From Nemophila menziesii (Eukaryota > Streptophyta > Magnoliopsida > Boraginales > Hydrophyllaceae): 64,000 nt of DNA. Below, one piece after another: positions 1 through 13,605 of the stretch. The stretch's first letter is position 1. Each line of letters begins with the position of its first letter. A program made the translations under genes and the position numbers. A model generated the notes under the pieces. That model saw only the letters and a program-made list of their open reading frames with translations. It searched no databases and had not been told where the DNA came from. The stretch spans positions 8,742,001-8,806,000 of the forward strand of contig JARWIR010000031.1 in the NCBI GenBank assembly GCA_029959085.1. Reading direction: 5' to 3'.

Positions 1-2092
1 GATTGTTGGTGTAGTGAGCACAAAACGAAAGGTGTCAATTAATAACAAACCATCTTATTAATTGTTACAAGATTGTGAAATTATGTCCGACATGCTTTAA
101 ATTCAGGTTCGTAAATTATTGTCAATAATATTATGGTTGTATGAAAAACGATGATTATTACTGAACGAATGAATTGTAAGTGCTCCAAAAAGGTTTTCTA
201 CAAAATTCCAATTCAATAATTTAGTTTGTGGATCGATTCGTTAGTTGTTTCTCACGTTCTATTTAATTTTTTTATTCAATACCATTTAGAAAATCATAAC
301 TACTAAAATATATTTTGAAGAGAGATACATAATATATTAACCAACCTAAAAAAAAAATTACTTACACAATCAAAGAATATAAATATATAAATCTATTTTT
401 TATATATACATAGGTTTGATAAATGTAATTTTATTTTTATATAATAAATTAATGAAATACTAATATATAAACGGTGATTGTTACAGAAAGAAGGAATTGT
501 AAGTGCTCCAAAAAGGGATTCTACAAGATGGTGAAGGATTTGATATCCTTGTATGCATGCTAAAAAAAATTAATTCTCTTGATTTTAGTGTGTAAAAGAT
601 TGACACCATATTAAAATAGTTGTAACTGAAATGAATATCACAAAAATATACACCCTACACGCAACATAACTACAATTAAAATGTGCGAAGAAATCATTGA
701 GAATGCACATGAATTTCTAAGTCCAAGTCACCATTATTTTGGTATTTAGATGTTCGATTAAGTATTCAATATATTAGGGTAGAGACAAAAAATGCCATTA
801 GAACATATAGAACAAGGTTTATCAGGACGATGAAGACATTTTGAAATGTCCAAACAACACTGATAGACAATAGTGATGTCTGGATAAGAAAAAGAATGAT
901 CTTCCAAGATAAATAAATATAAATTAGTAATACATAAGAGATATATTCCTTTTAGACACTTGACAATTATAGCAAAAAAATATTACTCGTAAGCGCTCGA
1001 GAACCATTTAATGATGATAAATGTGTCTACACTTAATGCAACACATATAGTTTGGTGGCTTATTAACATATGAGATAATTTTAAACATCACGTTACACGT
1101 AAAATGCATTGTAGACCGAAAATAAATTTTATTCAGAAGGTGATCATAAATAATATTGTCTCGTCGATTTTGAAATCAGATGTATTATTAGACGGATACA
1201 AGTACATATATTTTTTTGTTATTTTCATATACATTGTGTAATTAACCTCATCCTAAAATACCTAAATTTATTGTCACAAATAATCACATAATTAAGATTT
1301 GTTTTTATTGGTTATAAGCTTGTAAGCATTCATGAATATGATACAATTAAACCAACAACTATTAGTTGTGGCAGAAATAATCTCTTAGCGTGTAATAAAA
1401 CTTAATATTTAGGAATCGTTTATTTTATTTTATTTTCAATAGACGTATAGATGTGTATAATAACTTTTTCAATCTTTTCGCCCATATTTTCATCCTTATA
1501 AGATATGACTATTTCCGATTTATGTACGTATTAAAATAATTTGTCAAAGTCTATACATGATATAGAAAAATTAGTCATATTTTGTACATGATTAAAAAGT
1601 ATCATGTTTATAGATTTAAAATACACCAATGAGTCTACAAATTCTATAAAGATTTTGAAATACATAAAAATCTTATTGAATTTCAAATGAATATACCATA
1701 ATAGTTACTGCAAATATGAATCAAATATTTACATTCTTATTTAGTAACAGTTTAATGAAAGTTGATTCAGATCTGATACACATGTTTGTCTACGATATGA
1801 TAAAATATGTAAAGTTACATGTACTTTCTATAAAACTTAAATTGTAATTTATTACATGTGTTTGTGGATTGTTTCTTACTTTCTTTTTTGAAAAAGTTGT
1901 ATTCACTACCATTTAATAAATCATACCTACATATTTATTTTTTCGAGATAAATACATAATATAGCAACTAAAATAAAAACAAAAAAAGATTTCATACACA
2001 ATAAAAGAACATAAATAAATAATTATAATAATTATATATAGATATATTCGATAAATATATTATTATTTTTATATAATAAATTAATGAAAATA
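1..2092. repeat. Recent segmental duplicate, left copy (C+D blocks)
   Basis: Non-coding, AT-rich. Position 1 aligns with 56630, and the match runs with roughly a dozen substitutions and one or two 1-base indels to the TA microsatellite near 2090. There the other copy is interrupted by Helitron Hel2 at 58727, so this copy is an unoccupied version of that target. A more diverged copy of the same C+D material lies at about 38450-40085. No gene is seen. Confidence 0.9.
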
Positions 2093-3855
2093 TATATATA
2101 TATGTGTGTGTGTTTGTGTTTTTGTATAAAAGGTACATATTTACTGATTTTAAAAATATGCAAATAAATACAAAAATTTATGTTCTATTTTCTTATATAA
2201 AAATTTTACAACTTTATATATATAAAATATAAAATTTAGCAAGATCAATAATAAAAAATATATATATATCTATACATAAATATAGTTATATATACATATG
2301 TTAAAAACTTAGATATATACATAAATACATTAGAAAAATTATTAGAAATATAATGTTATATAAACAAAAAATTTAAGTATTACAAATCAAATCATTAGAT
2401 CTATAATATATTTTTCGTAAACTAGTATTAAATCGTCTAACTAGTATATTTTGTTTTGTTGTACCCTAACTGATACAAATATATGAAAAATTAAAAGGAA
2501 CAATTAGGTACATCGTACATTATTATATAAATACTCTAACCAAAAGTAAAAAAATATGAACATATGGCATACATATGTAATGTGAAACAAAATAAAGAAA
2601 ACTCATCGATTACATATTTGAAACAAAACTAAAGAAAGACAACCAAAGAAAAAATTTCATCGGTTGCAAATTTAATTTATAATTATAACCAGACGTATCA
2701 TTTGTCTCATTTTTTGTGTCATATCAATGAAACACAACTTATCGCTTGTTTAACTTGTATTTACAACATATTTCCTTGTCATTTTATCAACATTGATTGT
2801 ACCCAACATGTGAAAAATATTGGATTTTATAATATTTAACGATGTAAAATGTGTCTTCACTTAACGAAACACATAATTTTGTGTTTTATTAATATATTAC
2901 AGATATTAAAGCATCATATTAGCACGTTAAATGAAATCTAAAGTAAAAGTAAATTTTAATAGGAAGGTGATCATAAATATTCTTGTCTTGTCGATTTTGA
3001 ACTCAGATGTATTTTTAGACCTATACAAGTACATAGATTTTGTGTTATTTCCATATACATGGTGTAATTAACTTCATTAAAAACTAACTAAATTAATTAT
3101 CACAAATAATCACATAATAAGCTTTATTTATCTATTTTATAAGCTTGTAAGAATACGTGAATATGATATAAATATACCAACAACTAATTAATTATAGCAT
3201 AACTAATTTCTTAGCTTATAATACAAGTTAGTATGTTAGGAATCATTTTTTTTTCAATAGACATAATGATGTGTATAATATTGTTTTCAATTTTTTAGCC
3301 CAAAATTTCATCCTTATAAAACATGAGTATGACTGATTCCTTTATGTATTAATATAATTTGACAAAGCCTATATATGTTATTGTAATACTAGTAAAATTT
3401 TGTACAAGATTAAAAAATAAACACACCAATGAGTCTACAAATCCTATAGAGTTTTAACAATCCATAAAAATCTTATAGTATTTAAAATTTATACACCATA
3501 ATAGTTAATTTAAATATGATACACATGTTGGTTTACAATATTATAAAATATGTAAAGTTACATGTACTTTCCGTAAAACTTAAATTGCAATTCAATACAT
3601 GTGTTTGTGGATTGATTCGTTAATTGTTTCTTACGTTCTATTTAGAATTTTTTTATTCAGTACCATTTAAAAAATCATAAGTACAAAAATATATTTTTAA
3701 GAGAGATACATAGTATAACAACCGACATAAAAAACAAAAAACGATTTCATACACATTTAAAGAATAGAAATATATAAATCTATTAATTATATATAGACAG
3801 GTTTGATAAATATATTTATATTTTTATATAATAAATTAATTAAATACTAATATAC

Positions 3856-3887
<32 letters not shown>

Positions 3888-4080
3888 GTGTGTGTTTGTT
3901 AATAGATACATATTTGCGAATTTTTAAAAAATACAAAAATATATTTTTAAAAAAGTATTTGCCTATATTTTTGTATATAATAAAATAAACAATATACAAA
4001 TCTATATATTTAAACTATACACTTTTGCAAGTTCAATAATAAAAGTGAACAACTGTCTTAAACCACGAACAATAAAATTT
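2093..4080. repeat. D-block tail and a second tandem D block
   Basis: After the TA/TG microsatellite the D tail continues. From about 2850 a second D block begins with the landmarks seen near 1024: a stretch like gtctacacttaatgcaac, then gtcgattttgaactcagatg near 2990, then the start of another TA/TG microsatellite at 3856. D blocks recur near 7061, 13606, 27215, 31141, 39016, 40820, 48735 and 57650. No coding potential is evident. Confidence 0.75.
3856..3894. repeat. TA/TG microsatellite of the D block
   Basis: About 22 bases of alternating AT, then gtatatatatgtgtgtg. It lies at a fixed place in D blocks; comparable tracts are at about 2091, 7921, 14871, 27922, 32470, 40085 and 49615. This is the position that Hel1 and Hel2 occupy in two other D blocks. 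Confidence 0.9.
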
Positions 4081-4219
4081 AAATAAAAAAAAATCATGAA
4101 AGTTAAATACAAAAAATATTTCTTAAGCATTAACCAAATGTGTACAAGAAATTAAAAATCATGAACCATAATATTAAAAATATTGGGATATGTGTTAATA
4201 TAATAAAAAATCACGTTTA
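4081..4219. repeat. K block
   Basis: Short linker that precedes the hexamer array, recognised by 'aatcatgaacca', 'ttggatatgtgttaat' and 'ataataaaaaatcacgtt'. The same string precedes the arrays at about 10700, 26585, 35115 and 53670. In this unit blocks E to J are missing between D and K. Confidence 0.7.
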
Positions 4220-5345
4220 CCGGAAATTAATCCATAAGTTTAACCGTACACTTTAAATTAATACTAAATCGTATACTTTACCTTAAATCTTGAAATTTAA
4301 ACTTGAAAGTTGAAACATAACTTTCATCATAATCTTAAACCTAAACTTAATTTTAACCTTTACCCTAACACTATTTAAACCTCAATTCTAATCTTAACCA
4401 AATGAAAAAATATTGTGTTGACATATGATCTTAAACCTTAAATCTTATCACCTTAACATTAACCCTAACCCTAACCCTATCCTTTAAGTTTTAAATCTTT
4501 ACTTTAACCTTAATAAAATGAAGACTCATCCCTATCCCTATCCTTAGCCTTAGCCTTATCCTTAGTCTTTACCTTAGCCTTATCCTTATCTCTAGACTTA
4601 GCCCTAACCTTTTCCTTTTCCTTAAACTTAATCTTAACGTTAACCTTACCCTTATCCTTAATGTTAAATGAAACTTAACCTAAACAATAAAATTTAACTT
4701 ATAATTAAGTTTAATCTTAACCATAACCTTAACCTTAACCTTAACCCTTGACTCCTTAACCTTAACCTGAAACTCAAAAGGTTAACTATTAACCTTAACC
4801 ATATTCTCAATCTTATTCTTAACATTAACCTAACATTAACCTTTACTTTAGGCTTAACCATAACCTTAAACTTAAAACTAAACTTTGACTTAGCCATGAC
4901 CTTAATATTAACTTTAATCTTAATCTTAACCTTAATCTCAACCTTAACCTTAATCTTGATCCTAATATTTACCTTAACCTAAATCTTATCCTTATTATCA
5001 ACCTAAAACTTAATCTTAACCTTAAAGTTAACCCTAACCTCAAATCTTATACCTTAAACCGTAAAACTTAGAAGTAAACCTTAACTATATCATAGTGTTT
5101 TGCTTTCACTATGACCTTAACCTTAACTTTAACCATATTCCTTAAAACATAAGTATTATACCTTAACACTTAAACCATAAACTTAACCTTAACGTTAATC
5201 TTAAATCTTAACCTTAAAATTAACCTTCACCTTCATCTTAACTATTTTAACCTTAACCATGAACCTTGAACCTTTAACCTTAAACCTAAACGTTAAACCA
5301 TATACCTTAATCCTTAAAATTAACATTAACATTAACCATTACCTT
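4220..5345. repeat. L block 1: degenerate CCTTAA (TTAAGG) hexamer array
   Basis: Dominated by CCTTAA and one-base variants (CATTAA, CCATAA, CCTTAT, CCTTAG), with a short run of CCCTAA, the human-type telomere unit, near 4456-4478. Not a pure satellite: non-hexamer landmarks near 4398 and 4515 (around AAATGAA) recur in every other L block, so all derive from one long ancestral array. The ORF at 4694-4897 (minus) is a by-product. Confidence 0.9.
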
Positions 5346-6690
5346 AACCTTTAATGCAATCCAATGCTAAAAAACTTGGTATCCCCCTAGTGTGCATAAA
5401 ATTTTATGGATCATTCCAAGTAGTAAAGTAAATATTTTATCATCTCCATAGGCATTGTAAAACTTATAGTTTGTGTTTAATGACGTTGAATGAAATGTTA
5501 TGTAACAAAATAATATATATTGTTTTTGGTTTCAATAATTAATAAGACTAAAAGAATAAGACAATGTTTACTATTCACATTAGTCGGGAATAAGACTATG
5601 TTTACTATTCATATTAATCGGGAATCTAGATATCACCTAAGCCCCTACTTAATTCAAATGAGAGCGATGTTTACTATTCACATTAATAGTGACTCAATAA
5701 GTCACCTAAACATCACATGTATATTCCTACATATTAATTAGGCACTAATGAATTTAACTCTTTTAACGGCTATGTAAATTTCTATATTATTTTTATTTGA
5801 TTAGAAATAAACACCTCTAATAGCTACTTCCACCTTTAAAATTCCCCTCCCAATTCATAAACTAGGGCTAATAAATTAAGTGGACTTTATAATGAAAAAA
5901 AAATATACAAGATAATAAATTACGTATTAATAAATATCAATTAAGCAAAAACCTTAAATTCATACAAAAAGCCTCGATTCATAATTCTAGGGTTTGTAAG
6001 TAATCGTCCAACACTAATGAAGAGAGTATCTCGTTAACAATACATAGTTAATCATAATACTAATTAAAGAATAAAGTTTAATAAATAAAGTCTTACAACG
6101 ATTTGATTATGATGAAGATGTTAATGACTTCTCCTTTCTTTTCATTTGACTTTATCTTCAATTGCGTTTTTATCATAACGAGTTCAAAAGCTAATTTATA
6201 GTGTAATTTTTTTTAGCTCTCTTTCTATGGTCAGTATGGTTTCAACCTAGTAAAAATCTTGACTAATGGTTTTTTTTATAAAAACTAGATGGCCTTAGTC
6301 ATCTCATAGAAAACGTCCATAGATTCCTGGCTAACTTTGAATTGAATTATGTTTACGGGCCACGTAAACTAGATTTAAATGGTTATCTAATGGTATTCAA
6401 CCGGTGTCTAACTCTTTCCCAATAGTTCTCATCAATACTTTAAAGTTGACATCAAATTCAGAAAACATGTACTCAAAATTAATAGGGTAAGACTCCCATC
6501 CTATATTGGTTTGTCCAATATTATCATCTTAACCATTAATTATATTGATAAAACAAATATCATAGGTAAACTAGGTAGTTACTTAATTAGTTTTTAAATG
6601 ACATAAATATAGGGTATGTCTCAGAGTACGATTGGTATTGGACAATCCAATATTGGATAGAATTATTTCATAAATAAATATAGAGTGTAT
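5346..6690. repeat. B block 1
   Basis: Starts with 'ttggtatccccct' and 'ccaagtagtaaagtaa' (5417), passes the marker 'ccctcccaattcataaacta' (5845-5865) and 'ttgattatgatgaagatg' (6103), and ends in the 'ccaatattggatagaatta' region (about 6645). Other copies start at about 12231, 19726, 29831, 36776 and 55257, with a partial copy at 47942. Short ORFs occur in several copies but open at different places, so I treat the block as non-coding. Confidence 0.8.
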
Positions 6691-7060
6691 AGTCTAATTT
6701 TTTAAAAACGTCGAAAAATGTAGAATTGTTTTTTAATAATCAAGAGAATTGTAGGTGCTCCAAAAGTGGTTTCTACAAAATCATGAAGGATGGGAGATCT
6801 TCTTATACCCGCTAAACAAATTAATTCTCTTGATTTTGTTTTGTAATATATTAATACCGTATGCAAATAGTTGTGATTGAAATGACTATCAAAAAAACCT
6901 ACACCATACATGTGACATAACCATAATTATAATGAGAGACTAAATCATTGAGATAGCACACGTATATCTAAGTCAAACCCACTCATATTTTAGTATTTAG
7001 ATGTCGATTGAGTATTTGGTATATTGGGGTAGAGTCAATAAATGCAACTGGATCACACAT
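6691..7060. repeat. C block
   Basis: Recognised by 'gtgctccaaaa' (about 6753), 'taattctcttgatttt' (about 6820) and 'gtatttagatgt' (about 6994). The same markers occur near 180 and 490, 38520, 48488 and 56805. The ORF at 6702-6911 (minus) has no recognisable features and is not conserved between copies. Confidence 0.65.
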
Positions 7061-8245
7061 AACATAGATTTTGTGTTATTTTCATACACATTGTGTAATT
7101 AACCTCATTGTTAACTACATAATTTAATTGTCACAAATAATAAAATAATAAGCTTTATTTATCTATGTTATAAGCCTGTAAGCAATCATAAATATGATAT
7201 AAATATATCAAAAACTAATTAGTTGTGACATAACTAGTCTCTTAGCGTGTAATACAAGTTAGTATATTTTCAATAGAAGTACAAATGTGTATAATAATGT
7301 TTTTAATTTTTAGCCCATATTTTTATCCTTATAAGACATGAGTATTACTGATTCCTTTAAGTATTAATATAATTTGAAAAAGTTTATACACGATATTGTA
7401 AAATTAGTCAAATTTTGTACAAGATTAAAAACATAAAACACACCAATGAGTCTACAAATCCTATAGAGTTTCTAAAATCCATAAGAATCTTATAGAGTTT
7501 CTAATGAATACACCATAATAGTCACTACAAATATGAAAGGCATATTTACATTGTTATTTATTAACTTTTAATGAAACTTAATTCAAATGTAATACACATG
7601 TTGGTTTGAAATACGATAAAATTTGTGAAGTTACATGTATATTCCATAAAATTTAAATGTAAATATATACATGTTTGTGTTGATTGATTCATTAATTGTT
7701 TCTTACTTTCTATTTAGAAATTTTTTATTCACTACCATTTAATAAATTGTACCTACATACACATATTTTTAAGACTTATTTTTAAGACAATAATATACCA
7801 ACCAAAATAACAAAAAAATTTCATACACAATTAAATTAAAAAAATATAAATATATTTATTATATATAGATATGTCTGATAAATATATTTATGTCTTTATA
7901 TAATAAATTAATGAAATTATAATATATATATATATATATATATGTGTGTGTATGTGAAAAGATACATATTTGCAAATTTTAAAAAAATACATAAATATAT
8001 TTTCAAAAACAATATACCTATATTTTCATATATAATAAAATAATAAATATATAATATAAAATTTTGCAAGATCAATAATATAAATAAATAGATCAATATA
8101 AATATTTTAAATACTTAAACATATACATAAATATGGTATAAAACTTTATTAAAAGAATGATGTTTTAAACAAAAAATTTATTATATTATTTTGGTGTAAT
8201 AGTAGTGAATCGTAATTAGTTATTATAGTATATAAAAATATAATA
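7061..8245. repeat. D block
   Basis: Contains the D markers 'gattttgtgttattttcata' (7067), 'ctcttagcgtgtaatacaag' (about 7240), 'catgagtattactgattcc' (about 7338) and the TA/TG microsatellite (7921-7950). Enters the macro-repeat part way, the earlier half of D being absent. No gene seen. Confidence 0.7.
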
Positions 8246-9235
8246 AATTAATATTGTCGGAGAGAAATATTAAATGAAACTGAGAGTTAAGTTTTAGATT
8301 GTACATATTTTTATAACTTATTAGGTCGGGTGACAGCGAGTTGAGGTGGGTTTAAGTAAAGCAAGGAGAACTTATAAATAGTTAGCTTAAAACCCGATCA
8401 ATATTGGGCCTAAATAAAGAAAATCCTCCATTTTGGCCTTTGCTTGGATCAGTTTACTTTTTGGTTCATACTCAATCATAACTACGACTACTACCACTAC
8501 TAAATAAGAGTTTATATATGAAATATATAAGCACTAGATATTACCCGTTCTTGAAGACATTTCCAAACAATTAATTATACTTCTACAAATATTATAATAA
8601 TAAAAAGGGAGGGTAATGTGATGTTAAACGAGAATATGAGAAATTAATGGGAATTATGAGAGGTTTGTGGGGATTTTGTATTTTAATAGGAAGAGTTAGG
8701 TGTATACTACTTTATTATATAAAAATAAACTAACTAAATGTTAAAAAAACTTATCACATACATATGTAGTGTGAAACCAATTAAAGATAACCCATCAATG
8801 AAATATTTTGTATAAATTATAAGAAAGACAGATAATCTCATATATATTAGGTGTAAAACGAAAAAAACTCATTACTTACAAACTTAATGTAGAGTTATAA
8901 CAAGACATATTATTTGTCTAATTTCTTGTGTGAAATCAAATAAACACGGCTTACCGTGAGTTTAACATGGACATAAAATAATTTTGCTTGATCTTTGATT
9001 AAAATTAATTTATCTACAAATGTGAAAAATATTTAATTTTGTTACATTTGTGGAATAATAGCACTAAATAATTAATTACATAATTAGTATACGAATTTTA
9101 GTTCAAGAAACATATATACTTTCAGTTACACATATGCAAAAAAATTCCCCTAAAATAAACAAACTCAAATTTTACAGTTCAAGTATTTCAAAATGACAAT
9201 AAACAATTTACATAGATCTATCAAGGGTGACTGAC
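8246..9235. repeat. E block
   Basis: Begins near 'ggagagaaatattaaatgaa', continues through 'agcgagttgaggtggg' and 'aaaaagggagggtaatgtga', and ends in a tail that D also has ('actactttattatataaa', 'acatatgtagtgtgaaacc'). Compared with D near 28340-28370, E looks like D with about 400 bp of extra sequence. Other copies lie at about 15105, 21246, 32841 and 49926. Confidence 0.7.
8533..8562 (-). mobile_element. Fossil Helitron 3' terminus inside E block
   Basis: On the plus strand this reads A-CTAG, then about 6 bases, then ACCCGT and GAAGACA, which is the reverse complement of the 3' ends of Hel1 and Hel3. The copy at 50222 agrees with each of those ends at 20 of 27 positions. Equivalent motifs lie at about 15390, 21434 (CTAG lost), 33056 and 50222. 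The matching 5' end was not found, so only a terminus is claimed. Confidence 0.6.
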
Positions 9236-9730
9236 AATGTGTGTTTTTGAGGAAATTTTAATCCCCAATAAAAAACATCTTGCTAGATTATTTTTCAAAT
9301 AATTTACTATAAGTGATAATAAGTACGGACCACTACTAAGTAACTGAGTATTATCATTATTCATTTCCGACCACTACCCACCGACCGACATTGGCACAAC
9401 TACCCGGGGACTACTTATTGATTCATTGACTACAAAGCCATTAAGTATTTATAATATTTATCTTTAAACACCATCCACTGACTACCAACACAGCCACCCA
9501 GGCGTACTTAGTGATTCAATGAGTACGAAATCACTAAGTACGAAAATCGTAGATTAGAGAAATTAGTAATTATGAAAAATTATTGAGTATATTAAGTTAA
9601 TCTCTAACTATACTTAGACAATCAGCAAAACTACACTCCAAATCATTGAGTATACTTCCTGATTCGAAATATTACCTATAAAATGGTACACATATATTTT
9701 TATGATTGAACCAATACAAAAATTAATAAA
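9236..9730. repeat. F block
   Basis: Rich in short TGAGTA/TAAGTA motifs and their complements, with a less AT-rich stretch 'ccactacccaccgaccgac' (about 9370). Copies at about 22091, 28851 and 50901. It contains the 40-bp hairpin listed next. No reading frame of note. Confidence 0.7.
9503..9542. repeat. Perfect 14-bp inverted repeat, 12-nt loop
   Basis: Left arm CGTACTTAGTGATT at 9503-9516 and right arm AATCACTAAGTACG at 9529-9542 are exact reverse complements. Copies near 22401 and 51174 keep the structure with a single mismatch each; the copy near 29230 is decayed. It may be an old transposon end or only a foldback. Confidence 0.85.
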
Positions 9731-9733
9731 AAA

Positions 9734-9880
9734 TTAGGGGTGGTGGGTTGGGGTGAGGGTGGTGGTGGTTGTGGGAATGGTGGAGTAGGGGTTGGGTGGT
9801 TGTGGTGGTGGGTGGTGGGTTGTTGTGGTAACGGTGGGGTGGTTGTTATGGTGGTCGATGGAGAATGTATGAGGTGGTGG
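9734..9880. repeat. GGT/GGGT-rich simple sequence
   Basis: About 145 bases of GGT, GGGT and GTGG runs on the plus strand, an abrupt guanine-rich island in AT-rich DNA. It contains many G-runs of 2-4, so it could form G-quadruplexes. Sister F-to-I transitions (22620, 51420) lack it, so it is private to this unit. The ORF at 9846-10040 (minus) overlaps it and is probably fortuitous. Confidence 0.85.
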
Positions 9881-10430
9881 TTGTCACATTTTGTAATAAA
9901 ACAAAAATAAAATAAATAAATAATATATTATGAATATTATATAATAAGAATAAAAAAGAAATAATTATAATAACGTTAAGGGTAATAGTTAAACTAACAT
10001 CTATAGTAAGAGGATTTATAATTAATTGGTAATTATCCAATTTTTTTATTTCAAAAAAAATTTAACATCTATAATTATTCTCATATAATAATTATTTTTT
10101 CGTCAAAAAAATTATAATTAATTGGACGATATAATTATATTTAAAAAAGATAACAACTTCATTATTTTAATGTTGAAAGATTTTTGATACATTTATGTTC
10201 AATTTTTTATGTATTTTTTTATTGTGTTTGTGACTTTTAAAATTATTTATCTTTTACAACTATATATATATATATTATTAAATAAACTTATTTAATCGAC
10301 ATGTTTCCTCTACTTAAAAGACAATCATGATCAAATTTGAACCCTTGATTTACAAATTTACATTAATTACAATAATTATAATAATTACTTTTTACTAATA
10401 CAATAAAACTTAATTGACTCTAATCCCACT
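9881..10430. repeat. I block
   Basis: AT-rich linker marked by 'tttttcgtcaaaaa' (about 10096), 'ggacgatataat' (about 10122) and 'tttattgtgtttgtgac' (about 10217). Copies near 17575, 25980 and 53065. No gene is visible. Confidence 0.65.
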
Positions 10431-10759
10431 CCATACACACCATACACAATATTCTAAAACATTCACCTAGGAGACTTAGGTTCGATGCCCGACACTAGAG
10501 GAAAACTTATTTTAAAGGCTTACATAGGGGATCTGGGTTTGATACCCTATTTATAAAAAAAAAGTTTTCCTTTTCCATGACTCATAAAAGGAAAACCTTG
10601 AATCTTGAACCACACATAATAAAATTTGAATTAATTTTCAAAAAAAATATATGCAAGCTAAATACAAGAAATGTTATATAAGCATAAAATAATATGTAAA
10701 ATAATTAAAAATCATGAACCACATACCTAAAAATATTTGGATATATATTAATATAATAA
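10431..10759. repeat. J and K blocks
   Basis: J carries two motifs resembling an RNA polymerase III B-box, 'ggttcgatgcc' (about 10481) and 'gggtttgatacc' (about 10535). K follows ('aatcatgaaccacat', 'tttggatatatatt') and leads into the hexamer array. See 17891-18170 for the best-preserved copy. Confidence 0.6.
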
Positions 10760-12230
10760 AAAATAACATTTACTTTAACCTTAACCTTAACCATATATTT
10801 TTTCTTAAATCTTGAACTTTAAAATTGAAACCTAATTTTTATCATAACCTTAAACTTAACCTCAATTTAAACCTCAACCCTAACCCTAACCTTATCCTTA
10901 CCCTTTAGGTTGAAACCTCAATTCTAACTGACCCAGATGAAAATTGATTATGCTGATATTTGACCTCAAACCTTAAATCTTATAAATTTATCCATAAACC
11001 ATTTCTCCTTAACCCTAACAATAACCTTATCCTTTAAGGTTTAAACCGTAATTTATACCTTAACCAAATAAAGATTCATCGCACTTATATTTGACCTAAG
11101 AACTTAAATATGTATAACCTGAAACATAAATGCCAAATCATAAACCTCAAACTTAAGCTTAGACTTAACCGTTACGTTAAAATTAACCCTTAGACTTGAC
11201 CGTTACCTTAACCTTAACCTTAACCTCAATCTCAACCTTGAAATTAACCTTAGCCTTACCCTTATCCTTAGTATTAACCCTATCCACAACTCTAGCCTCA
11301 ATCTTATCCTTTGCCTTTGTCTTATAAATAACATTAGTCTTAACCTTAGCCTTATCCTTATTTCAAGAACTAGCCTTAAACTTATCCCTAGCCTTAACAT
11401 TAACCATAATTTTATCCTTAACGTCAAATTTAACTTAACCTAAACATATGAAAATGAACCTTATATTTAACCTTAACCTTAACCTTGTCCTCAACCCTTT
11501 ACTCCTTAATCATAACATTAATCTCAACCCCTAAACTATTAGCCTTAACCATATCCTTAACCTTAACATTATTCTTTACATTGACCTAACATTAACCTTA
11601 ACCTTAGCCTTAATCTAAACCTTAAAATTAAACTTAAATTTTGACTTAGCCATGACTTTAATATTAATCTTAATCTTATCCTTTCCCATAACATTTACCT
11701 TACCCTCATCTTATCCTTAACCCTAACCTAACCCTTGATCTTAATGTTAAACTTAGCCTTAACCTGAAATCTTATACCTTAAACCGTAAACCTTAAACAA
11801 TACAACTTAGTGTTTTCTTTCTCTTTACCTTAACATTTACCCAAACCTTAAACTTAACCTTAAACATAACCTCAACCTTAAATCTTATATCTTAAATTGT
11901 AAACCTTAAACAAAAAACATAAGGTATACAACTTAATGTTTACTTTCGCTTTAACCTTAACCATAACTTTAACCATAACCTTAAAACTTTAAGTCTTATG
12001 CCATAAACCTCACACCTTAAACTTAAACTTAAGCTGAACATTAAAGATTCACCTTAACATTAACCTTAACCTTCAACTTCACATTCATCTTAACTTTTTT
12101 AAACTTAACCTTGATCCTTGAACCTTGAACCTTAAACCTTAAACCTTAAATCTTAAACCTTAAACCATAAACCTTAAACCTTAAACCTTAACCTTAACAT
12201 TAACCATTAATTTAAGTTTTAATGTAATCC
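10760..12230. repeat. L block 2: degenerate CCTTAA hexamer array
   Basis: About 1.5 kb of CCTTAA-type hexamers. The internal landmarks appear twice, near 10936 (ATGAAAATTGATTATGCTG) and 11065 (aaagattcatcgcactta), spaced as in L3 and L5. CCCTAA units occur near 10876. 'ccttaaa' heptamer variants increase towards the right end (12115-12185). The ORF at 11203-11427 (minus) is repeat-derived. Confidence 0.9.
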
Positions 12231-13605
12231 ACGACAAAGATGCCAAAAAATTTGGTATCCCCCTCGGTGTGAGGTAATTTACGCACCCAAGAGAGTAACT
12301 CCCGACAAAATTTTATGGATCATTCCAAGTAGTAAAGTAAATTTTTTATCATCTTTACAGGGATTGTAAAACTTATAGTGTGCATTTGATGACGTTAAAT
12401 AGAATATTGGGTAATAATATAATATATATTTGTTTTGGTTTCAATAATTAATAATTTAAAAGATATGAATACAAATATAAGGACTATCATAGGGAGGAAA
12501 CTAGCTCGGGATTATCCAAGTCACCAAAGAACTAAAAGTTAGGCTTAATATAATAAAATGATGTTTACACTTCACACTAACTATGAATCTAGATTCCACC
12601 TAAGCATTTACTTAATTCAAATAAGTGTGATATTTACTATTCACATTAACTATGACTCTGGAAGACACATAACCTCTCCCATATATTACTACATATTTAT
12701 TAGACACCGGTGAATTAAATCCTTTAAATGGCAATGTATATTAATTTTATTATATTATAAATAAACACCTCTAATATATAGTTCCACCTTTTAATCCCCT
12801 TCTGGGGTGTAATTCATAAACTAGTGCTAATAAATTACATGGAATTTATAATAAAAAAACTTTATACAAGATAATATGACATACGTATAAAAAATATAAA
12901 TTAGGCAAAAACCCTAAATTCATACAAAAAGCCGCAATTCATAATTATAGAGTTAATAAGAAATCGTCATAAGCTAATAAAGAGAGTATTTCATAAATAA
13001 TATAAAGTTAAGCATAATCATAACTCTGAATAAAATTTTATAAATAAAAAGTTAAAGTGTCACAATAATTTGATTATGATGAAGATGATAATTACTTGTC
13101 ATTGCTTCACGCATGACTTTATCTTCAATTGGATTTTGATAATAGGGAGTGAAAAAGTAGTATTATAGTGTAAATTTTATAGCTCTCTATCTATGGTTAA
13201 CATGTGTTTCAAGCTAGTAAAAAACTTAATCTATGGTTTTTTTATAAAACTAGATAGCTTGCGTCATCTCACAAAAACGCTATGTTTACGGTACACACAC
13301 TAGACTTAATTGACTATCCAATGGTGTATGAAATGGCATCTAACTCCTTCCCAATAGTTCTCATCATCACTTTAAAGTTTGTAGCATATTCTGCAAAAAA
13401 TATACTCAAAATTAATAGGGTAAGCTTTCATCCTATATTGTATGGTCCAAAATTAACATCATAACCATTAATTATATTAATAAAACACATGTCATATATA
13501 AACTAGGTAGTTACTATAATTAGTTTTTTCTTTTCATAAAAATGGGGTATGTCTCATAATACGGTTGGCATTGGACGATCTAATATTAGATATAATTATA
13601 TTTCC
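12231..13605. repeat. B block 2
   Basis: Same order of markers as B block 1: 'ttggtatccccct' (12252), 'ccaagtagtaaagtaa' (12326), 'caccaaagaactaaaagtta' (about 12522) and 'ttgattatgatgaagatg' (13070). The 60-codon ORF at 13282-13464 overlaps ORFs in sister copies, but frames and ends differ, so it is not called as a gene. Confidence 0.75.

Noticed and set aside
4220..5345. True chromosome end (telomere)
   Set aside because: The unit is TTAAGG, not the usual plant TTTAGGG, the array is degenerate, and it lies between other repeats on both sides.
5781..5810. Another Helitron 5' end in B block ('tctatattatttttatttg')
   Set aside because: Resembles the family start for only about ten AT-rich bases; no iterons or palindrome follow.
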